Positions 7,827 to 16,437 are shown, numbered from the stretch's first letter. The stretch is 64,000 bases of DNA from Butyricicoccus pullicaecorum (GCA_018366195.1 JAGZIN010000006.1:1-64000); one strand, 5' to 3'. The notes: generated by a model from the sequence alone, not told the origin. A program made the numbers and translations.

Positions 7827-8336
7827 TTGAAAGACACGATCCAAAACAAGCTCTATCGCATTGCGATTCGGCTTGAAATCTTGGTTGGCCTTTGCATATT
7901 GGTCACGATTGCTGCCGCAACCTTCGGATTATTCCTTGATATCCGTTTGTCGGCAATCATATCCGCCCCTGAAATGCTGCAAAGCTATTTAACCACTGCA
8001 ATGACCATCATCATTGGGATTGAGTTTGTCAAAATGATTTTCAGCTACAATATCGACACCGTAGTTGAGGTCATGATGCTTGCAGTGGCGCGGCAAATGG
8101 TTTTGACGCACACCTCTCCGACAGACAACCTCCTCACCGTCATCTCGGTCGCATTCCTGTTCATGATTCGAAAATTCCTGTTCATACGGCAGCTTGACCA
8201 TGTACATGCCGAGCAGCCGGACAGCCTCTTTCCATTTTTCAAGCGAAGAACGTCCAACACAACACCCCCCGATACCGACAAAAATGATTCTGTCCATCAT
8301 AGAAAGGAAGACGAAACGACCCATGCTGCCTCGTGA
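7827..8336 (+). CDS. PsiE-like integral membrane protein
   Basis: A 169-residue membrane protein resembling the phosphate-starvation-inducible PsiE family. About four hydrophobic segments are visible, for example EILVGLCILVTIAAATFGLF (about 14-33), YLTTAMTIIIGIEFVKMIF, VEVMMLAVARQ and LLTVISVAFLFMIRKFLFI. A polar tail follows. The function is unknown. I choose the TTG at 7827 because GGAGG lies 9 nt upstream and a promoter lies just before it; a longer frame from 7422 is open but has neither. The gene overlaps the next one by 14 bp, which suggests co-translation. Confidence 0.75.
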   Translation: MKDTIQNKLYRIAIRLEILVGLCILVTIAAATFGLFLDIRLSAIISAPEMLQSYLTTAMTIIIGIEFVKMIFSYNIDTVVEVMMLAVARQMVLTHTSPTDNLLTVISVAFLFMIRKFLFIRQLDHVHAEQPDSLFPFFKRRTSNTTPPDTDKNDSVHHRKEDETTHAAS

Positions 8337-8496
8337 CCCCATGATTCTGCTCAGCTATGTCAACACCAAGCTGCGCGATGACTTCTCAGACCTTGACGAC
8401 CTCTGCTCTGCACTTGAAGTAGACCCATCTGAGCTTTGTGCCCGTCTGGCACCACTCGGTTATACCTACAACCACACACACAACCGCTTTCAGTGA
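8323..8496 (+). CDS. DUF4250 family small protein
   Basis: A 57-residue protein matching my memory of DUF4250, short clostridial proteins that begin MLPxDPxxLLSYVNTKLRD. Here the N-terminus is MLPRDPMILLSYVNTKLRDD, followed by a helix-turn-helix-like stretch (LDDLCSALEVDPSELCARL) and a C-terminal GYTYNHTHNRF. No function is established for the family; the short HTH-like form suggests nucleic acid or protein binding. The start lies inside the 3' end of the PsiE-like gene, with AAAGGAAG upstream. The phosphatase-like gene follows 18 bp later. Confidence 0.85.
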   Translation: MLPRDPMILLSYVNTKLRDDFSDLDDLCSALEVDPSELCARLAPLGYTYNHTHNRFQ

Positions 8497-8514
8497 TATA
8501 AGGAGAGCTTTTCC

Positions 8515-9285
8515 ATGCTGACAAAAATCGAAACCGCCGCAAAGCAAGCTGGACAGATTCTGTTATCTGCACAGGATATTCGCAGCAGCGTTTCTCAAAA
8601 AGAAGGAATCGGTAATTTTGTTACCCACTACGATATTCAAGTGCAGAACTTTTTGCGCGAAACCTTGTTAAACATACTGCCCGAGGCACACTTTGTCGGA
8701 GAAGAGGAGCTTATACATGAAGATGTGCTTGACAAGCTTGCCTTTATTGTAGATCCCATTGATTGTACCGCCAATTTTGTTCGCGCCATGAATCATTCAG
8801 CAGTTTCGATTGCCTTGGCACAGGACGGAGAAGTCATTTGCGGTGTTGTATACAATCCCTATCGAGATGAACTTTTTTCCGCTCAAAAAAATCACGGAGC
8901 ATTCCTCAATCACCAGCCTATTACTGTTTCAAACCGTTCTTTATCTGACGGTATTTTTTGTTTCGGCACCTCTCCCTATGACCTTTCTCAGCGAGCTCGC
9001 ACCTTGGCAATCGCCGGACAACTCATGAACCGTATGCAGGATTTACGCCGATTCGGCTCCGCCGCACTCGACCTCACTGATATCGCATGCGGACGGGTAG
9101 AGCTGGGCTTTGAATGTGTCCTCCAGCCGTGGGACTTTGCCGCCGGAGCATTGATTCTTTCTGAGGCAGGCGGCATCGCCACACAGCTCAACGGAGAACC
9201 ACTTACACTCAATCGCCCCTGTTCCATTCTGAGCGGAAACAAACAGGCACATGCCGAGTTTTTATCACTCCAACTTGGTTTATAA
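8515..9285 (+). CDS. Inositol monophosphatase family protein
   Basis: A 256-residue Mg-dependent phosphatase of the IMPase/SuhB/CysQ fold. Metal ligands appear in VGEEE (about 62-66) and VDPID (about 81-85). The C-terminal motif is WDFAAGALILSEAGG near 205-219. The family dephosphorylates inositol phosphate, 3'-phosphoadenosine phosphate or related compounds. One oddity: the normally invariant Gly of DPIDGT is Cys here (DPIDCTANF), which may alter the loop next to the metal site. AGGAG is 9 nt before the ATG. It is the last gene of the psiE-like/DUF4250 group, closed by a perfect terminator. Confidence 0.88.
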   Translation: MLTKIETAAKQAGQILLSAQDIRSSVSQKEGIGNFVTHYDIQVQNFLRETLLNILPEAHFVGEEELIHEDVLDKLAFIVDPIDCTANFVRAMNHSAVSIALAQDGEVICGVVYNPYRDELFSAQKNHGAFLNHQPITVSNRSLSDGIFCFGTSPYDLSQRARTLAIAGQLMNRMQDLRRFGSAALDLTDIACGRVELGFECVLQPWDFAAGALILSEAGGIATQLNGEPLTLNRPCSILSGNKQAHAEFLSLQLGL

Positions 9286-9297
9286 TCCATTCTTTCT

Positions 9298-9325
9298 TGT
9301 CCTCGAATTCGAGGACACTTTTTTT
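9298..9325 (+). terminator. Strong intrinsic terminator
   Basis: TGTCCTCGAA/TTCGAGGACA forms a perfect palindrome followed by seven T. It ends the transcript of the inositol monophosphatase gene. Confidence 0.92.
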
Positions 9326-9509
9326 GATTCCACTTTTTTCGTCCATTCTCGAATTTCCTTTTGAGCATTATAGACAATAGGTTCTTACAAATGTCACAAC
9401 TTCCTTCGTTTTGTAACCATATTTTTTGCCTAATCGGTTCATTTTTTTCCATTTTTTTGTATCTCGTGAATTTTTTATGCACATCTTGCACAAAATTATT
9501 GTACACTTC

Positions 9510-9538
9510 TTGAACATTCTGGCAATAAGGAGTACAAT
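9510..9538 (+). promoter_or_regulatory. Promoter of the orphan gene at 9606
   Basis: TTGAAC (9510-9515) and TACAAT (9533-9538) are separated by 17 bp, about 70 bp before the start codon. Confidence 0.65.
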
Positions 9539-9605
9539 AGCTAGACGAATAAAAATAACAAAATTCCACCATAAATCACCTATTTTCAGAAAGGAAGTTT
9601 CGATT

Positions 9606-10166
9606 ATGGATACATTTTCAACCTCTTTTACCCCCGATACGGGCTGGAGCATGCTCAAGAAGGCGGGTGAAAACCGTTATTATCTCATCGCTCCCGCTAA
9701 ACTTCAGAGTGATTTGCGCACCATACTCACCAATGTTGTCAGCCAGCTTCTCGCAAACAAGCATATTTCCATGCTGGCAGAAAGCAAGGAGTTAAGCAAT
9801 TTGAATCTCTTGCGTTCCATCAGCCGAGAAAGCCGCATCTTAAAGCGCGGAGAAAACAGTGCATTATTTGCCGAACTGGACAGCGTACCATCTGTTGAAA
9901 CATTCCGCAAACTGCCGCACAATGGGCTGTTCAGTCTGCGCTTTGCAGGCTTTCATGATACCATTCCCCATGAGCTTCTGTTTTCCGGCATGATGGATTC
10001 CAATTGTCCCGCTGACATTGTACTAGATTGCACGCTGGTTCGCGGTCGCTTGACTCTATGTATCAGCTTTAATCCAGAAAAAACAGATGAATGTATTTTG
10101 GTCAATCAAGTGCGTCAAGCCGTACAAGACTGCGGAGCGTATCTGCATATTGATTTTGCATCTTGA
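9606..10166 (+). CDS. Hypothetical protein, no family recognised
   Basis: A 186-residue soluble protein that I do not recognise. No signal peptide or membrane segment is visible. The N-terminal part has a helical region (DLRTILTNVVSQLLANKHIS) and the C-terminal part alternates strands and helices (DIVLDCTLVRGRLTLCISF, then LVNQVRQAVQDCGAYLHI). AAAGGAAG lies 8 nt before the ATG at 9606; the frame stays open upstream but without a start signal. It has its own promoter and stands alone between two terminated transcripts. A weak inverted repeat (GCGATGT 10198, ACATCGC 10220) may end it. Confidence 0.7.
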   Translation: MDTFSTSFTPDTGWSMLKKAGENRYYLIAPAKLQSDLRTILTNVVSQLLANKHISMLAESKELSNLNLLRSISRESRILKRGENSALFAELDSVPSVETFRKLPHNGLFSLRFAGFHDTIPHELLFSGMMDSNCPADIVLDCTLVRGRLTLCISFNPEKTDECILVNQVRQAVQDCGAYLHIDFAS

Positions 10167-10235
10167 TACACAGCAGCATAAAACAGTATCGTACAAGCGA
10201 TGTGCAGAAATCTTTCTATACATCGCTTTCTTGAT

Positions 10236-10268
10236 AGAAAAAAGACCTGCTCTTTTGAGCAGGTCTTT
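10236..10268 (-). terminator. Terminator of rpsF-ssb-rpsR
   Basis: AAAGACCTGCTC/GAGCAGGTCTTT is a 12-bp stem with a TTTT loop, followed on the minus strand by a U-tract. It lies 16 bp past the rpsR stop. Confidence 0.9.
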
Positions 10269-10283
10269 GCATATCTGTTTTGG

Positions 10284-10550
10284 TTACTCCGCAGTGTAAG
10301 GGAGCAGAGCAACGTGACGCGCACGCTTGATTGCTTCTGTCAGCTGACGCTGATGCTTTGCACAAGTGCCAGTCATGCGGCGAGGCAGAATCTTGCCGCG
10401 CTCAGACATGTAACGGCGCAGCTTTGCTACGTCCTTGTAGTCGATTGCCTCTACCTTATCTACACAGAAAGAGCAAACCTTTCTGCGACGACGTCCTCCG
10501 CGCTGTGCACGCTCCGGACGTGGAGTAAATTCCTTTTTAGTCTCTTCCAT
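10284..10550 (-). CDS. rpsR: Ribosomal protein bS18
   Basis: An 88-residue small-subunit protein. The basic N-terminus [16 protein letters not shown] and the core [18 protein letters not shown], then [20 protein letters not shown], are diagnostic of bS18, which pairs with bS6 on the 30S platform. AAGGAGG precedes the ATG. It is the last gene of the conserved rpsF-ssb-rpsR operon. Confidence 0.98.
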   Translation of the reverse strand: MEETKKEFTPRPERAQRGGRRRRKVCSFCVDKVEAIDYKDVAKLRRYMSERGKILPRRMTGTCAKHQRQLTEAIKRARHVALLPYTAE

Positions 10551-10575
10551 TGTCAGGTACCTCCTTCTTCAAAAA

Positions 10576-11061
10576 TCAAAAGGGAACGTCCGAGTCATCA
10601 TCTGCCAACTCTGCAAAATCCGAGCCACCGACCGGAAGGTCGAAGCTAGGTGCAGGGGCAGCCTGACTGCCGGAGTCAAACCCCTCAGGACGGATTTGCG
10701 AACCCGAGTCATAGCTTCCGAAGCCATTCGATTCGCGAGACTTTTTGGTCTCACCAAAGGAGACTTCATCTACATTGATCTCGATGGATACACGCTTATT
10801 TCCGTTTTTGTCTTCCCAGTTTCGAGACTGGATACGGCCAACAACGATTGCCATCATCCCTTTTGTAAACCACTGCTTTACAAACTCAGCCTGACGTCCC
10901 CATGCGACACAGTCGATGAAGTCAGTTTGGCGTTCGTTGTTCGGGCCCTTGCGGTCGCGATCGATTGCAAGAGAGAACGAAGCAACAGCGGTATTAGACT
11001 GCGTGTGACGCAGCTCGGGATCACGGGTCAGTCGACCCATAAGAATCGCTTTGTTCAACAC
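10576..11061 (-). CDS. ssb: Single-stranded DNA-binding protein
   Basis: A 161-residue SSB. The OB fold covers about residues 1-105 (LNKAILMGRLTRDPELR, FIDCVAWGRQAEF, RVSIEINVDEVSFGE). A Gly/Ser/Pro-rich linker follows. The acidic tip DDDSDVPF recruits repair and replication partners. The start codon is GTG at 11061, with AAGGTGG 9 nt upstream, 14 bp after the rpsF stop. Confidence 0.97.
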   Translation of the reverse strand: MLNKAILMGRLTRDPELRHTQSNTAVASFSLAIDRDRKGPNNERQTDFIDCVAWGRQAEFVKQWFTKGMMAIVVGRIQSRNWEDKNGNKRVSIEINVDEVSFGETKKSRESNGFGSYDSGSQIRPEGFDSGSQAAPAPSFDLPVGGSDFAELADDDSDVPF

Positions 11062-11075
11062 GTTCCGTCACCACC

Positions 11076-11369
11076 TTAGTCCAGCGACACGATGATGGAA
11101 CGCATGATGCCGTCCGTAATCTTATAGATACGGTCAAGCTCAGCCGGGAAAGCAGGAGCGGACGTAAACTGAATCAGGGTGTAGTAGCCCTCATGCAGGT
11201 CATTGATTGCGTAAGCCATACGACGCTTGCCCCAATCTTCAACCTTGTCAACAGTACCGTTCGCTTCTACGAGAGACTGGAACTTCTGCACCAGTGCAGA
11301 AATCTCCTCCTCACCGAGGGTGGGGTTGACAATGAAAAGAGTCTCGTATTTGCCAGTTACCTTTGCCAT
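11076..11369 (-). CDS. rpsF: Ribosomal protein bS6
   Basis: A 97-residue small-subunit protein with the ferredoxin-like fold. Family features are YETLFIVNPTL, VDKVEDWGKRRMAYAI, GYYTLIQF and ITDGIMRSIIV. AAAGGAGGTG precedes the ATG. It is first in the operon, with a consensus promoter about 60 bp upstream. Confidence 0.98.
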   Translation of the reverse strand: MAKVTGKYETLFIVNPTLGEEEISALVQKFQSLVEANGTVDKVEDWGKRRMAYAINDLHEGYYTLIQFTSAPAFPAELDRIYKITDGIMRSIIVSLD

Positions 11370-11430
11370 GTAATTGCACCTCCTTTTGGACTTTGGCCCA
11401 TGACCCTTGTCATGAGCAAGGATACTCCCT

Positions 11431-11458
11431 ATTATATCGAATTTTCATGGATTGTCAA
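11431..11458 (-). promoter_or_regulatory. Promoter of rpsF-ssb-rpsR (TTGACA-16-TATAAT)
   Basis: Perfect -35 and -10 boxes on the minus strand, 16 bp apart, upstream of rpsF. Confidence 0.85.
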
Positions 11459-11498
11459 GTAATTTTCTTAATTTTTTTCATTTTTTTGCTTTTCCTTA

Positions 11499-11528
11499 TT
11501 GACGAACTTCCAAGTCCTGTGTTAGAAT
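11499..11528 (+). promoter_or_regulatory. Promoter of tRNA-Thr (TTGACG-18-TAGAAT)
   Basis: Near-consensus boxes 18 bp apart end 42 bp before the tRNA gene. The promoter diverges from the rpsF promoter. Confidence 0.6.
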
Positions 11529-11570
11529 AGTCATGTTGCTAAGAGCTGTCTGCTCTGTGTTTTCTGGTTT

Positions 11571-11646
11571 GCTAGTATGGCTCAGTTGGTAGAGCAGCGC
11601 ATTCGTAATGCGCAGGTCGTCGGTTCGAGTCCGACTACTAGCTCCA
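11571..11646 (+). tRNA. tRNA-Thr(CGU)
   Basis: A full cloverleaf can be drawn: acceptor GCTAGTA/TACTAGC, D stem GCTC/GAGC, anticodon stem GCGCA/TGCGC, loop TTCGTAA with anticodon CGT at 11604-11606, T stem GTCGG/CCGAC and loop TTCGAGT. CCA is encoded (11644-11646). Anticodon CGU reads threonine codon ACG. Confidence 0.95.
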
Positions 11647-11683
11647 AAACCGTCTTTTCTGCGGAAAAGACGGTTTTTATTTT
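11647..11683 (+). terminator. Terminator after tRNA-Thr
   Basis: AAACCGTCTTTTC (11647-11659) pairs with GAAAAGACGGTTT (11664-11676), then a T-rich run. It ends the single-tRNA transcript. Confidence 0.88.
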
Positions 11684-11742
11684 ATCCATACACTTTTACA
11701 TACATCGCCTTTCAAACTCGAATCAGAAACGAGGGATTTTCT

Positions 11743-12591
11743 ATGGATTCTTTCACATGGACGCCGCCACCAGCACCGCATGATGTCTCCCTATTCTGTC
11801 GTCTGCTAACCGGCGCATACTTGCAGCTATCTGCACACACCGAATTGGAACTGCCCTCCGGCTCTGGCTTCTGGCTCATTGGTATCACAGAAGGCAGTTT
11901 ATCGGTTCGTTTGGAGCATCGCTCTCTTGTCCTCTCAGCCGGTTCTGCCATTGGTTTTTCCACAGACAACCCATTTCCCACACAGACCGAGGAATCGGCT
12001 TCGCTCATCGGGGTCCTCATCTGCGGACAAGCGGTTGCGCACATTTTAGGAACAGCGCTCTCATACAGTCCTTACTTTCCAAACGGCTGCGCTGTGCTGT
12101 CTGAGCAAATCTATCCTTTGCTGCATTTGGCACACGAGGGATATCCGCCCAATGGCGCAGCAGCCAGTGCCAACGTCTTTACTCTCTTGACTCAGCTCTC
12201 CGGAACCAGTGCACCTCCAGAAAGTGCCTGCTCTTATCCGCCGCTCATTCAGCATGCCCTCGCAATCATACAGCAGGATTTCGCCCACCTTTACGGTATC
12301 GAAGATTTGGCACAGCGGTTGGAAGTTTCCCCCTCTCATCTGATTCGAAAATTTTCTGCTTCTGTCGGCATCAGCCCAGGACAGTATTTGACCCAAATCC
12401 GGATTCACTTTGCCAAACGTCTGCTGCGCAGTGGCTCGATTTCACTTGAAGTGGTCGCTGCCTGTGCCGGTTTTTCCAATGCCAGCTATTTTGGAAAGGT
12501 ATTTCGCCGGATTACCGGAATGTCTCCTTCCGCCTATATACGTTCTGCGCCACCGCTCCCTCTGTCCGATTTGCCTGAGCTCTATTTATAA
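11743..12591 (+). CDS. AraC-family transcriptional regulator
   Basis: A 282-residue regulator. The N-terminal half is a cupin-like sensor (GSGFWLIGITEGSLSVRLEH, LSAGSAIGFS). The C-terminal ~100 residues hold the double helix-turn-helix: first IEDLAQRLEVSPSHLIRKFS, second VVAACAGFSNASYFGKVFRR, then the family signature GMSPSAYIR. The ligand is unknown. The ATG at 11743 has GAGGG 8 nt upstream; the frame extends back into the tRNA and must start later. It lies 105 bp before lrgAB on the same strand, so control of that pair is possible but unproven. Confidence 0.9.
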   Translation: MDSFTWTPPPAPHDVSLFCRLLTGAYLQLSAHTELELPSGSGFWLIGITEGSLSVRLEHRSLVLSAGSAIGFSTDNPFPTQTEESASLIGVLICGQAVAHILGTALSYSPYFPNGCAVLSEQIYPLLHLAHEGYPPNGAAASANVFTLLTQLSGTSAPPESACSYPPLIQHALAIIQQDFAHLYGIEDLAQRLEVSPSHLIRKFSASVGISPGQYLTQIRIHFAKRLLRSGSISLEVVAACAGFSNASYFGKVFRRITGMSPSAYIRSAPPLPLSDLPELYL

Positions 12592-12613
12592 ATGCCAGCG
12601 CACGCAGAAAAGC

Positions 12614-12641
12614 TTGACATATTTCAAAATCCGCGTATCAT
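12614..12641 (+). promoter_or_regulatory. Promoter of lrgAB (TTGACA-16-TATCAT)
   Basis: A perfect -35 and a good -10 box 16 bp apart lie 56 bp before lrgA. Confidence 0.65.
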
Positions 12642-12696
12642 AAATATCGGTCATATGTTTTCCGCCACTGTTTTGAACATAGAAAGGATTTGATTT

Positions 12697-13053
12697 ATGA
12701 AATTCCTCAAGCAATTTGGCATCATTCTCACAATCACATTCGCCGGTGAGCTTTTGCGCGCCATACTGCCCTTGCCAATCCCCGTCAGCATTTATGGACT
12801 TTTGCTGCTTCTGTTTTTGCTCTCCACACACATTCTCCCCTTATCTGCCGTTCAAGATGCCGGAAAATTTTTAATTGAAATCATGCCTGTTTTATTTGTT
12901 CCTGCCGCAGTAGGTCTGTTGGACAACTGGTCCAAATTGCAAGCGATTTTACTTCCTGTCTCTGTGATTACCACTGTCACAACTGTTTTTGTCATGGGAG
13001 TTGCCGGTCTTGTAACGCAGGCAGTTCTGAATCGAGAAAGGAAGGAAAAGTAA
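12697..13053 (+). CDS. lrgA: LrgA/CidA holin-like protein
   Basis: A 118-residue membrane protein with four hydrophobic segments (about 4-24, 27-46, 58-78, 87-110). Signature phrases are FAGELLRAILPLPIPVSIYG and FVPAAVGLL. LrgA/CidA proteins resemble holins and act with LrgB/CidB in control of cell lysis, pyruvate uptake or overflow metabolism, depending on species. AAAGGATT precedes the ATG, and lrgB follows after 1 bp. Confidence 0.93.
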   Translation: MKFLKQFGIILTITFAGELLRAILPLPIPVSIYGLLLLLFLLSTHILPLSAVQDAGKFLIEIMPVLFVPAAVGLLDNWSKLQAILLPVSVITTVTTVFVMGVAGLVTQAVLNRERKEK

Positions 13054-13054
13054 A

Positions 13055-13747
13055 ATGTCTGATATTTTGAGTTCTTCCGCATTTTTCGGGGTCATGATTA
13101 GCATCTTAACCTATGAATTTGGTCTGTGGCTCAAGCAGAAAACAAAGCTTGCATGGTGCAATCCCTTGCTGATTTCTATTATTCTCACCATTGTCGCACT
13201 GCTTTGTCTGCAAATTGATTATGAAAGCTATCAGGAGGGTGCCACGTATCTGAGCTATCTTCTGACTCCTGCTACCGTTTGTCTCGCGATTCCGCTTTAC
13301 GAACAGCTGCATCTGCTTGTGCACAATTTCAAAGCAATTTTGATTGGTATTCTTGCAGGCGTTCTGAGCAGCATTGGGTCTGTATTTGCACTTTGTCTGG
13401 CTTTCGAGCTTGGACACACAGAATATGTGACCTTACTTCCGAAATCCATTACAACCGCAATTGGCATGGGCATTTCGGAAGAATTCGGCGGCATTGTGAC
13501 CATCACGGTATCTGTTATCATCGTGACCGGCGTGGTTGGCAACATTCTCGCAGAAAGCATTTGCAAGCATTTTCGAATCACGCACCCCATTGCCAAGGGG
13601 ATTGCCATTGGTACGGCTGCGCACGCCATCGGCACAGCCCGTGCACTGGAAATGGGAGAAGTGGAAGGGGCAATGAGCAGTCTCGCCATTGCTGTTTCCG
13701 GTCTCATCACCGTTGGCGCTGCATCATTATTTTCTAATTTAATTTGA
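13055..13747 (+). CDS. lrgB: LrgB/CidB membrane protein
   Basis: A 230-residue polytopic protein with 6-7 membrane segments. Diagnostic LrgB sequence includes LLPKSITTAIGMGISEEFGG and AAHAIGTARALEMGEVEGAM near residues 185-205. It is the obligate partner of LrgA. GAAAGGAAGG overlaps the end of lrgA, so the two are probably translated together. Confidence 0.95.
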   Translation: MSDILSSSAFFGVMISILTYEFGLWLKQKTKLAWCNPLLISIILTIVALLCLQIDYESYQEGATYLSYLLTPATVCLAIPLYEQLHLLVHNFKAILIGILAGVLSSIGSVFALCLAFELGHTEYVTLLPKSITTAIGMGISEEFGGIVTITVSVIIVTGVVGNILAESICKHFRITHPIAKGIAIGTAAHAIGTARALEMGEVEGAMSSLAIAVSGLITVGAASLFSNLI

Positions 13748-13756
13748 ACATGACGC

Positions 13757-13798
13757 AAAAACAAGGTGTCGAAGCATTTCGACACCTTGTTTTTATTT
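13757..13798. terminator. Bidirectional terminator between lrgB and glgP
   Basis: AACAAGGTGTCGAA pairs with TTCGACACCTTGTT around a 3-nt loop, with T-runs on both sides. It serves both convergent genes. Confidence 0.92.
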
Positions 13799-13799
13799 T

Positions 13800-16169
13800 T
13801 TATATCTTTTCAATATGCCAGATATCCTTTGCATACTCTGCAATGGTTCTGTCAGAAGAGAACTTGCCGCTGTTGCAAATATTCATCCAGCGTTTCTTGG
13901 CAAAAATCAGCTGATCTTTATAATCTCTTGCCACCTGCTTCTTTGCCTCCAAATAACGCTCAAAGTCCAGCAGCAGGAAATACTGGTCGGGACGATGCCA
14001 GCTGGCACCATACACTATCGAATCATGCAGCTCACGGAAGATACCTGAACCGCCATCATTCAGTGTACCATCTACCAGCGCATTGAGCACACGCTTGATT
14101 TTATAGTCATTGTGGTACATACCATTTGGATTATAATGCTCCTGTACAGACTGGATTTCCTCCACGGTTGCACCAAAGATATATTCATTGATGCTGCCTG
14201 CTTCCTCAACGATTTCGATGTTGGCACCGTCCAACGTGCCGAGCGTCACTGCACCATTTGCCATCAGCTTCATGTTACCCGTGCCGGAAGCCTCCTTGCC
14301 AGCCGTGGAAATCTGTTCCGATACATCAGCGGCTGCGATGATTTTCTCCGCATAGGATACATTATAGTTTGCAAGGAATGCAACCTTGATTTTACCACGC
14401 ACACGCTCATCTCGGTCAATGAGGTCTGCCACCTCGTTAATGAGTTTGATGATGCCCTTTGCACGCGCATAGCCCGGTGCTGATTTTGCAGCGAAGATAA
14501 AAGTGGTTGGCGTGAAATCAGTCAGGCTTCCCTCTGCAATTTCGTAATACAGCTCCAAAATTGCCAGAATATTCAGGAACTGGCGCTTATACTCATGCAG
14601 GCGCTTGATTTGCACATCGAAGCAGGTATTTGGGTCGATGACAACGCCATCTTTCTTCTGTGCAAAATCTGCCAGCTTTTTATGGTTTTCCAGCTTGATT
14701 TCACATAGTTCCCGCATCACAGATTCATCTTCTACATACTTTTCCAGCTTTTTGAGCTGTGACAAGTCGGTTTTCCAACTCTCATTCCCCAAAAGCCGTG
14801 TCAGCAGGTCAGAAAGACCCGGATTACAAAGCGCCAGCCAGCGTCTCTGGGTGATGCCATTGGTTTTGTTCTGGAAGCGCTCCGGATAAATTTGATACCA
14901 GTCACGCAGCACATCATTTTTCAAAATTTCGGTATGCAGCTGTGCAACGCCATTGACATAGCGGGAACAATAGATTGCCATATATGCCATGTGTACCACG
15001 CCATGCTGTAAAATGCGCATGGAATATTCCTTATCCCCTGCAACACCCTTCTGATGCAGCTCGCCGCCCAGATACTGGTCGAGCTTTACAATAATATGGA
15101 ATACGCGCGGAATGGTACGCTCCATGAGATGCTGATTCCACTTTTCCAGCGCCTCTGCAAGAATGGTATGGTTGGTATAGGCAAATACCTGCTTGCAGAT
15201 TGCCAGCGCTTCATCAAAGGACAGACCTTCCTTATCGGTCAGCAGACGAATCAACTCTGGAATAGAGATAACAGGGTGTGTATCGTTCAGCTGAATCGCA
15301 TTCATTTCTGCAAAATGAGAAAAGTCATTTCCATATTTCTGCTTATATTTGCGGATAATGTCCTGCAAAGACGCCGAGCAGAAGAAATACTGCTGCTTGA
15401 GACGCAAAATCTTACCATCATCGGTCGAGTCATTTGGATAGAGCACACGAGAAATATCCTCTGCTCGGTTGCGCTCTGAGACTGCGGCATCATATTGCTG
15501 CGCATTAAAGAGGTTAAAGTCAAATGCCTGTATCGGCTCTGCCTGCCACAGACGCAGTGTGCCGATATTATCTGTGCCGTACCCAATAACCGGCATATCA
15601 TAAGGAACCGCTACAATGGTCTGATCGGCAAATTCAACGCGAACCGATTCGTCCTCTCGGCGCAGGCTCCACGGGTCACCATATCGTGTCCAGTCATCAG
15701 CTTCTTCCTTCTGGCAGCCGCCTTCGATTTTCTGCTTAAACAGACCATACTTATAACGAATCCCATAGCCATCGAGCGGCAAATCCAAGGTTGCTGCGGA
15801 ATCCAAGAAACAGGCCGCCAGACGTCCCAGACCACCATTTCCCAAGGCACAATCCTCTACCTCCTCCAGCGAGTCCAGAGATGCGCCATTTCTTTCAAGC
15901 AGCTGAGAGACCTCCTCCGTCATGCCAAGGCACAACAGATTGTTATAAATCATGCGCCCCATCAGAAACTCTGCTGAGAAATAATACGCATGACGTACAT
16001 TCCGATGCTTTTCGTCACTGACCAGCCAGCGATCGGCAATGCCTGCCATAATCGCATGAGATACCGCTGTGTGCAGCTGATATGGAGTTGCTTTTGCGGG
16101 GGTTGTCTGAAATTCACTTTTGAGATACAATTCAATTGCTTCTAAAATTGCCTGTTTTCTTTTCAACAT
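13800..16169 (-). CDS. glgP: Glycogen/starch/maltodextrin phosphorylase
   Basis: A 789-residue GT35 enzyme that releases glucose-1-phosphate from alpha-1,4-glucans. Substrate-site sequence GGLGRLAACFLDS lies near residue 100, and NDTHPVI, KRLHEYKRQ and the pyridoxal phosphate motif EASGTGNMKL with its Lys follow. The active-site run TLGTLDGANIEI is present. Length is normal. The ATG at 16169 is preceded by AAAGGGG; the upstream open frame of 38 codons has no binding site. It stands alone, without other glycogen genes in view. Confidence 0.96.
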   Translation of the reverse strand: MLKRKQAILEAIELYLKSEFQTTPAKATPYQLHTAVSHAIMAGIADRWLVSDEKHRNVRHAYYFSAEFLMGRMIYNNLLCLGMTEEVSQLLERNGASLDSLEEVEDCALGNGGLGRLAACFLDSAATLDLPLDGYGIRYKYGLFKQKIEGGCQKEEADDWTRYGDPWSLRREDESVRVEFADQTIVAVPYDMPVIGYGTDNIGTLRLWQAEPIQAFDFNLFNAQQYDAAVSERNRAEDISRVLYPNDSTDDGKILRLKQQYFFCSASLQDIIRKYKQKYGNDFSHFAEMNAIQLNDTHPVISIPELIRLLTDKEGLSFDEALAICKQVFAYTNHTILAEALEKWNQHLMERTIPRVFHIIVKLDQYLGGELHQKGVAGDKEYSMRILQHGVVHMAYMAIYCSRYVNGVAQLHTEILKNDVLRDWYQIYPERFQNKTNGITQRRWLALCNPGLSDLLTRLLGNESWKTDLSQLKKLEKYVEDESVMRELCEIKLENHKKLADFAQKKDGVVIDPNTCFDVQIKRLHEYKRQFLNILAILELYYEIAEGSLTDFTPTTFIFAAKSAPGYARAKGIIKLINEVADLIDRDERVRGKIKVAFLANYNVSYAEKIIAAADVSEQISTAGKEASGTGNMKLMANGAVTLGTLDGANIEIVEEAGSINEYIFGATVEEIQSVQEHYNPNGMYHNDYKIKRVLNALVDGTLNDGGSGIFRELHDSIVYGASWHRPDQYFLLLDFERYLEAKKQVARDYKDQLIFAKKRWMNICNSGKFSSDRTIAEYAKDIWHIEKI

Positions 16170-16361
16170 ATACAATATCCCCTTTTCGAAAAAATTTTTT
16201 GATTTATCGAAACCCATCGTTTGTTCATGATGGTTTTGATTGCCTGCGTTTTTATCATACCACAAAATGCAAAAAAAAATCAATCCTAAAGCGATTCTCT
16301 GCTATTTTTATTACAATATGGACAAAATATGATAAAAGAGTGTGTATTTTTTTATGCAAAC

Positions 16362-16387
16362 AAAAAGCATACCAAAGCATGCTTTTT
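16362..16387. terminator. Hairpin with flanking A and T runs
   Basis: AAAAAGCAT (16362-16370) pairs with ATGCTTTTT (16379-16387). It looks like an intrinsic terminator usable on either strand. It is not adjacent to an intact gene: 50 bp separate it from the IS605 right end, so the element may have landed between a lost gene and its terminator. Confidence 0.5.
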
Positions 16388-16437
16388 GGCACATCATCAT
16401 GATATGCGGCTTATTCTCATTCCGTGACATGTCCTTG

